Shown here piece after piece: positions 56,193 through 64,000 of a stretch of 64,000 nt of DNA. Source of the DNA: Spizellomyces punctatus DAOM BR117 (taxonomy: Eukaryota; Chytridiomycota; Chytridiomycetes; Spizellomycetales; Spizellomycetaceae); the NCBI RefSeq assembly GCF_000182565.1, contig NW_015971538.1, forward strand, positions 899,736 to 963,735. The letters run 5' to 3'. The translations under genes were made by a program, and so were the position numbers. Position 1 is the first letter of the stretch. Every line of letters starts with the position of its first letter. Below the pieces are notes generated by a model that saw only the letters and a list, made by a program, of their open reading frames with translations, searched no databases and was not told the DNA's origin.

Positions 56193-59100
56193 ATGGGAGA
56201 AGTAGCGCATAACTTGGCGACATTAAAATGGCTTGATGAGCTACTGGGTGGCGATGGGCTGACGCTAGATGATGTCAAGGAAGGATTCGCTTTATTGCAG
56301 GTGTGCCATGTCGGCCTGTGGATGGGTTTCTCAAGGTTCCTAACGACCATCTGTTCCAGCTATTGTCCCTCTTATCACCTACTTCCGTCAACCTTGCATG
56401 GTACTCTACTACTTCCGCATTTGAATGTGCAAACATTAAGGAACGGATTTACGATGACCTTCTTGCTGGTGTTAAGAAAATGGGGCTTCATGAAACAGCT
56501 TTGGGAGATGATGTTATCATACAGGCACGGAATGGAGAGGACGGTGCGTGCTTGGAGGTATTGAGAGTCTTGAAAAAGCAATATGAGGGAGAGGGGAGGG
56601 GAGTGGTCAATGACGACGATCGCGGTGATACGAGACCTGGCGAGGGTAGGATGCTGGAATCGGAATTGGCAGGTGTCGAGGGTGATGGGGATTACGAGGT
56701 TACGGAGGTACGCCTATTGAAAGGTTCAGGCAGACTCGTCCTAGCAAAGAATGACGTCGTTATCCAGCTATCGTTCAAACCCGCCGTAAGATGGCTTCTG
56801 CGTTTCGTTCAACATACGCAAGCGGACAATAAAACCGATTTTGATGCTCTTCTTCAAGACTTGACGGGCGCGGTATGCTGATGTATAGTTTTTCTGTGTT
56901 TTTTATATTCCTTTTCTTATGGCTTATTCTGGACCATATCACACCAGTCTAAAGTCATTCCGCGCGCTGGTATCATCCCAATCTTGTGCAAGGGCCACCT
57001 TTACCGCCTCGCAGCCACAGCCCTCTTTGGATGTACATGTGCTGACTACCTAGATGAACTGACAAAAAATGGATACCTTAAATTCAAAGCGAGCCTGAAA
57101 GAGTCTGTTAGGGGAATGATTGCGGACGATACACCTTTCTATGAGGTTAGCATCAGATTGCATTCCTTGTGGTGGCGAGTATTAACGAACTTGTAGAGCA
57201 TACATTGTAATCTGATTGAAGCACTTATGGCTGCGAGCTGTGCCGACGTGTCTGTCGGGAACATTGTAGATCATATTGGGTGAGTTCTCTTTCACTACCT
57301 GCACAAAGGGACGACTATTTGACTTGTGTCTCGAAGAAAGCGTTTCACCACATTTGATGTCTCGTCTATCTATCCGTACGATCTCGAAGATGCACTACTG
57401 GTGTGGGCTAACCGATGCGTAATTGAAATGCGGGAAACAACTGGAATGGAGAGCGTACGGGAGCTTGAAGAGCTTGTAAAGGACTTGAGCGATGGGGTGA
57501 TACTGTGCGGTATGGTGCGGTACTACTTTCCGGCCCTAGGCATATTGGGTATGTCGAAGTTTACTTAGTTAATCTTTGAGTTTGCATTTATGTCTCACGT
57601 TTTTCTTTCGAGCTGATAGAACCCCAACCGCCCCAGTGTGCTGATCGGGCAAACTACTGGAGGATTTTGGCAACGGCTTTCGATCAATTGAAAGGCGCTT
57701 ACACAACCTGGGATGCTGAAGAACTAGCGACTGTCAGCGTTGATTTTGGAGCAGGAGCCGGTCCTATTCGGCGCTTGATTATGACGATCCTGTGTCAGCT
57801 TTTTAGACTCTGTAAGGAGCTGACGTACACAAATGATGGAGCTCCAGTTGCAACAACAGTGCTGATTGAGCTGACAGCAGCCGAGAAGGAGGTGCCACTG
57901 AGTACTTCAAAATCGATGCGAGAAGAACAGAAACAATGCAACAAGCCCTACACGTCCAAACCTAACCCATTAAAAAAAACATCGAAATCGACGCAGAAAA
58001 AAAAACTGGAAGCAGGCCAAACGGCCCCACATGAAATTAGAAGTTCCAATACTGCCTCGTCCGGTGATAGTGCAAAAGCAGAGAGGATGCCCGTAGCCGC
58101 TCTGTCAAAACCCATGGAAGACCCTGACAAGGTGGAGCAAATCGACGGTGCTACCTCGAAGGAAGACTGCGAAATCGCCATGCTAGGGGACGGAGAAGAA
58201 CACCAATTAGTCGCACATCAAGCTGGTATTGCGAAAGTTAGCGACAAACCGTTCACCAAAAAAGCAACCTCTTCAAATAGCTCTGAAGAACCGGCACTAG
58301 ACGCAGGCTACCACAATGGAACCATAATGAATGGTGGCACTATACTTACAGCTTCTTGCAGCCCAGCAAACTTGTCGATACTTGACGCACGACCCAACAG
58401 CTGTGCAAATGCCACTGTGTCGGCTGAACTTCAGCCGGCTGAAACAGGGCATGATATTGCCATCGGAGGGCAGGATATCGAGTATCAGAAAGCGCATGGA
58501 TCAACCGACGACGTCGCCGAGACAATCAGCGACGAAGATACATCTCAACCTCCTGCCGTTAATGACACCAAGAAAATCGCGGAAATTTCGCCCTCCGGTT
58601 CGTACATTAAGCAACTAAAGCCAAACGGCATTTCCACTCCGGCACACACACGCAAACCTACTGCGATAATCAATGAATTCAAAGTCACATCTACCAGGGC
58701 AGATGCACCACTGAAAGTATTAAGTTCACATCAAGCAGGAAAGAAGTCTCGAACGCGCCGCCCCCGCGAAAGTGCTCCCCATTATGTAGAATGGGAAGAT
58801 GAGTTCGGTTTGAGCCATATGCCTACCTTTCCTTCCCTACCTGTTCGCACCCAAGAGATCAGAGAGCAGGAACAGGTGGTTAGTTTACCACCAATACAAA
58901 TATCGAAAGCGGAGACTGCCACCTTGCGATTTTCAACATCCGTGGATAAGTTACCGGACATCGCAAACAAGACTTCAGTCGTAGGAAGTGAATGTAGACG
59001 TGACGTTGAGGTTTCACAACTTCCTATTAACCTGAATCAAAAAGCGGGTGATCGAAAGATGCGGGACGAAAGTCAGTATAGACTACGCCTTCGTGATACA

Positions 59101-61092
59101 TCCGTAGAGAATTTCATCGAACGCCATCCGACCAAACTAGCAACTGAAGCTTCGCAACAAGAGTCAGACAAAGATGATGAGCTAAGGGATAGTCGTTATG
59201 GCTCCCGCGAAGGTGTGGAAATCAAGACATGGACTGAGCAACTACCTGTACCACATCACCAGCTAGATACTGTTGCTGCGAGAGAAATTGAGCGCGGTGA
59301 TGTTATATCTGAGTTGAGGGAAGACGGGAGGATTGTGGTGCATCAGCTTGCTCAGTCGCTTTTGGTAGATAGCGATGATGACACGACACAACATGAGGAT
59401 ACCAAGGGGGTGCGCACATGTGATCAACAGCAGCTGAGTGGATATCCAAAAGAAGAGAACCTGCCTATCGAAAAGATGGTGAAAGAATTCACCAACCGGC
59501 CGTCATCTACAAAATCCCTTCCTTCCACATCCACCTGGCTGCCAACGAAGGAGGATGACGAAGAATGGGTAACAGAAGATGAGGGGTCAGAAGAAGATAA
59601 AGATGCAGAATGGACGACGGACGATGAAGAGGAACATACGAGCAATAATCAGCAGACAACGTCTCCTGCCTTCGCACCTCAACAAACCTCTCCAAGAAGA
59701 TGCTCGTTCATACCACGTCCCCCAGTCATAAATAAACCTAATCAAACCGTATCCCAACCTACGCGCCCTTTCGCACCGCCCACCATAAAGGCCAGTGAAT
59801 TTAGCATTGCCCCTGCTGCCGAATCAAGCACGCAGGCATCCCCAGCGCCCGTTTCAAGGCAGCACCCACTTGACCTTGACGAACAGGAAAGCTCAGAACA
59901 TCCCAAGTCCAATCTATATGCAGGCGCGTCGTCCAAGGGAACGCACCCTCCAACTGGACTGATGCATTACCCTCTTGATGACACATCATCATCAAGCGAT
60001 GAAGAGTTGGATGCCCCGCCCGATGCAATGCAATCAAACCCTGCCATGTCAAATTCAGATGCTGGTGACCAGCTCTCCATAGGTGTCATGCCCCGTACAC
60101 CTATCAACTCCAATGTGCAGTCCGGGCCCAGGAAATGTCCGCCAGCTGGGCTACTGCACTATCCCGTGCAGTCCCCAGTATCGTCGAATGATGATGAGGT
60201 TCCCCTTCCTGATGACGAAAAGCTCACTCAGTCAACACCCCGTGTTCAGAAACCTTCCGAGAGATTGGCACAGCTCAAGGTTCTTATAAAGTCTTTGCCC
60301 TCACAGACATCTACCGAGTTCATTAAATTTAGCTCTTATTGTTATTAGACAAAAAAGCTCGAATCATTCAAGCGGATGGAGGCTGCTAGGAAGGCTGAGC
60401 GAGAAAGGGCCAACAAAGCACGAGAAGAGGATCAGAAGGCCAAGGAGGAGATGAGACGGTTGGTTAATATTCTTTGGTTGACTCGTCGACAGAAATATCT
60501 GACTAGCCCTTCAACAGGCAAAGAGAAGCCGAACAGCGTCAACTACTTTTAAAAAAGAAAGCGCTCCGTGCGCAAAAGCCAATCAACGCATCACTTGCGC
60601 CATCAAAAACACCTCCACCAAAACCTTTGAAACAGCCTAAAGAACAATCTAATCGTCTTCTGATCCGAAATGCACTTATACATGTTTGTTTAGCTGGTGC
60701 AGTTAATGAACAGACGAAGCAGGAAGTTTTGGAGGTACGTGAGAGCCTCTTTTACCAGATCCGATTCAGAGAAATAGTGGCTTGAACTCTTATTTCCTCA
60801 GGACTTGAGCACAAGCCCATCAACTCACTTTATCATCCTCTTTCGGGACGTCAAAAATCATTCGTTCCGAGGTTTATACTCTTATGACCCTGAACTTGAC
60901 CACGCGCTGAGGTTATATGGTGTAGGACCGGATGTCCTAGATACACATAGCGTGGCCGAGTTTTACAAGTACGACTCTGGGGCACGAACGTTCAAGTCCC
61001 TTCCGACGAAGAGCTTTGGGCGTAGTGTACATGGAGTTGCTATTGCACGGGAGATGGGGAAGAGGAAGCTTAGGGTTCGAGGTGCACCGTAG
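56193..61092 (+). CDS. CAMSAP/patronin microtubule minus-end binding protein
   Basis: CAMSAPs bind and stabilise free microtubule minus ends. The CH domain is rebuilt from several exons: PILCKGHLYRLAATALFG, IADDTPFYESIHCNLIEALM, KRFTTFDVSSIYPYDLEDAL, LVWANRCVIEMRE, SDGVILCGMVRYYFP and FIAxLF-like text in ILCQLFRLCKEL. A very long disordered exon (57667-60348) follows, with acidic runs, then a helix rich in Lys/Glu/Arg (KRMEAARKAERERANKAREE) and the CKK domain: RLLIRNALIHVCLAGAVNE, THFIILFRDVKNHSFRGLYS, YGVGPDVLDTHSVAEFYKYD and SLPTKSFGRSVHGVAI. An N-terminal part (MGEVAHNLATLKWLDELLGG, to about 56880) resembles no CAMSAP and may be an added CH-like module or a separate gene. Confidence 0.85.
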
Positions 61093-61162
61093 GACGGGAA
61101 GAAGGAACGTACGGATACTATCATTCGCGGATACTAACTGTGATGGCCACTAGCTTTGGACA

Positions 61163-61842
61163 ATGGCGGGGATCCGATTAATTTTGGGCAATAGCACTCT
61201 TTACATGATGGCAATCCGTGCCCGATTCCACTTGTGCGAGCCTTTGAATAGTCTGCCACCATTCCCCCGCAGAAACCGCACAGGCCCCATGCAAAACGGA
61301 AAAGAACATCCTTCTGATATTATAAGCCACGCTGCTGATGGCGGGATTGCCGATCCGAGTCTCCGTGTGGATAGAAGAGACCTTGTATTTTTACATCAGG
61401 TCAAATAAAGAGCGAACAGGACCTCCTTTTCTTGAACACCTAAGGGGATTAACCTGAAAGAATTGTTAGAGGACCTTGAAGTAGAATGTGCGCTAAAAGG
61501 GATTGGTCTTGATAGGATTTCGCTGCACCCTCTGCTTGGGATGGAAAGGCGCGGATCGTTTATACGCCAAAAGAATCACAAACTTCATTATTCGGTGTTC
61601 CCCCCAAAAGGGTATGCTGCTGTCTAATGACAAATGTCCCCAGCGAGATTACGACCAAAGACCAGCTAGGCGTCATCACAATATGCAGATTTTTAGGATT
61701 TGAACAGTCACATAACTGTCTACGACGACTTCCTGAAAGCAGATTCTACTTTGTAAGCACCACAGTTTTGTAGCCTTCTGCATGTGGAGCACCAGGTTCT
61801 CAGCCCTATAGTCTAAAGGTATGTGTGTTGAATCATATTTAG
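61163..61842 (+). CDS. Hypothetical protein with basic N-terminus
   Basis: Not recognised. An ATG at 61163 opens a basic leader (MAGIRLILGNSTLYMMAIRA) that could be a mitochondrial presequence. After a 5'-GTCAAA intron the frame continues GINLKELLEDLEVECALKGI, LDRISLHPLLGMERRGSFIR and HYSVFPPKG. A 32-bp segment with donor GTATGC and acceptor CCCCAG, containing CTAAT, can be removed to join EITTKDQLGVITICRFLGF, then LRRLPESRFYF. A further splice gives a tail ending CVLNHI. The joins keep one long open frame, which argues for a real gene; the tiny second intron and the last exon are uncertain. Confidence 0.45.
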
Positions 61843-62213
61843 AATGCCCTTTCTACGCTATTTCACGAAAAAACCTGGCAAATTGCCCCGACCGATCACA
61901 TTTGCTGCAACCTAACTTATAGAAGACCTAGCGGGAAGATATCCTTTCGCAACTCATCTTAAAGTTTCCGTTTTTCCGTGCATGATGAATGAATAACTAA
62001 AATTAACTTTGATGCAACAAACTACACGGAATATACAGGTTTTTTGTTGATATTTACGTCTTGATTCTGTTATCATACGAGCTGTTTACAAAGTGCCCCC
62101 CTAACTCTTGGATGTGATTGTAAAAACAAATCCCCCAAATACCCTGAATCCGACCTTACCTAATCCTCAACCTGTGGAGCACCCAACCAGGAAAACACTG
62201 CTACCTTCCCCAA
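61843..62213. other. AT-rich intergenic region
   Basis: No gene, repeat or RNA is recognised here. Presumably the 3' end of the upstream gene and the promoter of the next. Confidence 0.35.
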
Positions 62214-62896
62214 ATGTCAAACTTCCCCCTCGTCCTCCCGCCAACGCCTTTCGCCATGCCTCCTACGACCACCAGCACCATCTCCGGCACAGATATCCGA
62301 CCTACCCGCCGGTCTTCAACTCGCCCAACAACAGTAACAGTATACCTCCACCTTCCTACCAGCCCCGGTCCCAAAACCAGAATTGCATTACTGGAAGGCT
62401 ACGACCGGACAACGTGTGCAGACTTGTGTCATTTGGTTAAAGCATGTCCGGTTTTCAAGCCTTTCTTGAGCGAGGATGTTCTGTTACGTGTATGCTGTGC
62501 GGGGAGTGTAGAGTGGGAGGGCGAGAAAAGTTTGAAGACGCTTGACAAGCTAGGGGTGGGACGAGAGGGGGAATGCGTAGTGTGCTTGATTTATGGTGAG
62601 AAGCAATGGGTTTCAGTTTTACGGTGCTGCTGTTGGGACCAGTAAGCTGACTTCGTTCTCATGCAGATCAGAAGCTGGATCCTGGTGGCATTACACCTAA
62701 AAAAGCAGTGGCAAAAGCTGCGGTGAGTACTTATTCCTCGTCGTGAACAGTTGAGCATTTGTAAGTGTTGCCCGTCTAATTGTACACCTCGCAGAACGCC
62801 TTGATATCAGACGTAAGCGACGCCTTCCGGCGAACCGACTTTCGGTTTGGCAAGTTTCTGAAATTTGGGAATGCTGGAAAGATTGGAATTGAATAA
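62214..62896 (+). CDS. Small uncharacterised protein
   Basis: Not recognised. A Pro/Thr/Ser-rich start (MSNFPLVLPPTPFAMPPTTT) leads into a compact region of alternating strands (VTVYLHLPTSPGPKTRIALL, CADLCHLVKACPVFKPFL, LLRVCCAGSVEWEGEKSLKT, CVVCLIY) that could be a beta-grasp or ubiquitin-like fold. Two introns follow; the exons give DQKLDPGGITPKKAVAKAA and SDVSDAFRRTDFRFGKFLKF ending KIGIE. The spliced protein has about 195 residues. Support comes from clean donors (GTGAGA, GTGAGT) at the two exon ends and a continuous frame. Confidence 0.55.
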
Positions 62897-63683
62897 ATAA
62901 CCGAATGAAAGAAATACCTTCGTGTGCAGTCTGGCGGGTTTTCTATCGCAGGCTTTGTTTACCATCTTGGCGTAGTGAATGATAATTAAGATTATTATGG
63001 TGATGATACCATCCATATCAAATCCTTTGTCTGGCGTAAAAGTCAATGTCCTTGACAAGGAAGATCAGAAAGGCACAGCACAAGACCATGCTAGCTACGT
63101 TCCAAGTTGGTATTAGGCTAGAACAGCTGGGTCACATTTTCAGAAGACTCTGGGAAGACATTCTGGCCCTTTCGAGTAAACGATGCCGCGCTGAAAGCAG
63201 CTATGAAAAGTAGTAGAAGACCAGACGGTACAATTAGGGTTCATAAGCCATGTTCCATTCAAATTGTGCCAACATTCAGATGATATCCGAGGATCGAGCA
63301 CCAGTGGTTATTTGACAGCTCTTATGGGCCAAAGTGTCATTCATATGAGATCTGGGAGGGCGCTCAGATTTGAAGTCTTACGCCCAGAGAAAGTATCTTA
63401 TCTTACCGTATATTACGAAAAGGCGAAAGGATGTAGGCAGGAAGACCGCAACAGGAAGAAGCAAGTTGAGCCAACACATATTCTAGTAGCACACTTAAGC
63501 GGTTTTTTATTTTCTGATAATAGAGTATTTTTAATTTTCGTTTTGTTACAGTTCTGCCTAGAGTTTCTACTTTCTTAAATAGTTTCTACGGGTTTTCTAT
63601 TGTTTTATTTCTATCATTACGCTTTTTGAAATGTTGGTGATTTTCTTTATGTTTTTGTTTAGGCGAACTGGTTGTTTAGGTTT
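62897..63683. other. Intergenic region before the carboxylesterase
   Basis: No gene is supported. A 104-codon open frame at 63264-63578 (+) shows no family resemblance and ends in a T-rich, hydrophobic-looking stretch, so I treat it as chance. The last 170 bp are very AT-rich. Confidence 0.35.
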
Positions 63684-64000
63684 TTAAGGCAGAAGGGCAT
63701 TGTACATTCCATCGAAGAAGTCGCAATTGGCGTTAGCGTCTGTGATGATTTTGGTTTCTGCATCAAAGTTGATGACGCTGCCACCGGCCCCTGTATAAGC
63801 TGGCCAAACAACCTGGTCTTTGCGCTTTTTGTCCTCTTTGGGTTTCTTGGCGCCATTAGGGTCACCGGCAGTGACAAAGTTCAAGATCGCCTGGCTCATG
63901 CGGTAGGCAAGGAGGAACTCGTCTTTACGTTCTAGGGCAGGTAGGTGGTTGAAGAAGTAGGCCAATTCGGAAGCGTGAGGAGATCCGAGTAGGATGGTGT
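63684..64000 (-). CDS. Carboxylesterase type B, C-terminal part (runs off the window)
   Basis: Alpha/beta-hydrolase of the carboxylesterase/lipase family. The visible part begins ILLGSPHASELAYFFNHLP, where the His of the GxxHxxEL motif is the catalytic-triad histidine, and continues with MSQAILNFVTAGDPNG, the typical MQ..W..FA.tGdPN pattern, VVWPAYTG and a FDAETKIITDAN segment before the end at ALLP. A Lys-rich insert (AKKPKEDKKRKDQ) follows the GDPNG motif. The 5' end lies beyond 64000. No intron is seen in this piece. Confidence 0.8.
   Translation of the reverse strand, partial: TILLGSPHASELAYFFNHLPALERKDEFLLAYRMSQAILNFVTAGDPNGAKKPKEDKKRKDQVVWPAYTGAGGSVINFDAETKIITDANANCDFFDGMYNALLP

Noticed and set aside
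63264-63578. 104-codon plus-strand open frame
   Set aside because: No family resemblance, no splice context, and the end lies in T-rich sequence that gives hydrophobic residues by chance.

Overview
The window looks like nuclear DNA of a compact, intron-rich fungal genome, most likely a zoosporic (flagellated) chytrid-type fungus. Almost every gene is cut by short GT-AG introns of about 50-90 bp. Housekeeping genes with fungal homologues (Pol I A49, Sac3, CBR1) sit beside genes expected only in lineages that keep a cilium or rich microtubule networks (a TTC12-like dynein-assembly factor, NSUN7, CAMSAP/patronin). The lineage is inferred from gene content; no rRNA or marker locus is present. Coordinates given for each CDS are the whole span from start to stop codon, introns included; exon joins were deduced by eye from splice signals and family alignment.

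Layout, left to right: CBR1 (+); ubiquilin/DSK2 (-); a 714-bp terminal-inverted-repeat element; an uncharacterised gene (+); BLOC1S1 (-) divergent from a DHHC palmitoyltransferase (+); a syntaxin-8-like SNARE (-); PARN (-) divergent from a Polo-like kinase (+); TTC12-like (-); a NDFIP/Bsd2-like Nedd4 adaptor (-) divergent from SAC3/GANP (+); MOB4/phocein (+); acetate kinase and GAPDH in tandem (-); ASCC3/Slh1 helicase (-) divergent from a WW-domain protein (+); COQ3 (-) divergent from CIAO1 (+); a second copy of the repeat element; a UBC1/UBE2K E2 (-); NSUN7 (-) divergent from RPA49 (+); SLX1 (-); METTL18/HPM1 (-) divergent from CAMSAP (+); two small unrecognised genes (+); and the 3' end of a carboxylesterase (-).

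No operon-like pathway cluster is visible. Themes do recur: ribosome and RNA metabolism (RPA49, ASCC3, METTL18, PARN, SAC3), ubiquitin handling (ubiquilin, UBE2K, NDFIP), trafficking (BLOC1S1, STX8, DHHC) and cilium/microtubule biology (TTC12, NSUN7, CAMSAP). Neighbouring genes are often head to head with 33-260 bp between start codons, so bidirectional promoters must be common.

The least ordinary items are a previously unnamed pair of TA-flanked inverted-repeat elements, each with its own TATA box and a conserved splice donor, one copy lying directly upstream of ubiquilin; a CAMSAP/patronin with CH and CKK domains in a fungus; and an NSUN7 whose two catalytic cysteine motifs have both lost cysteine.
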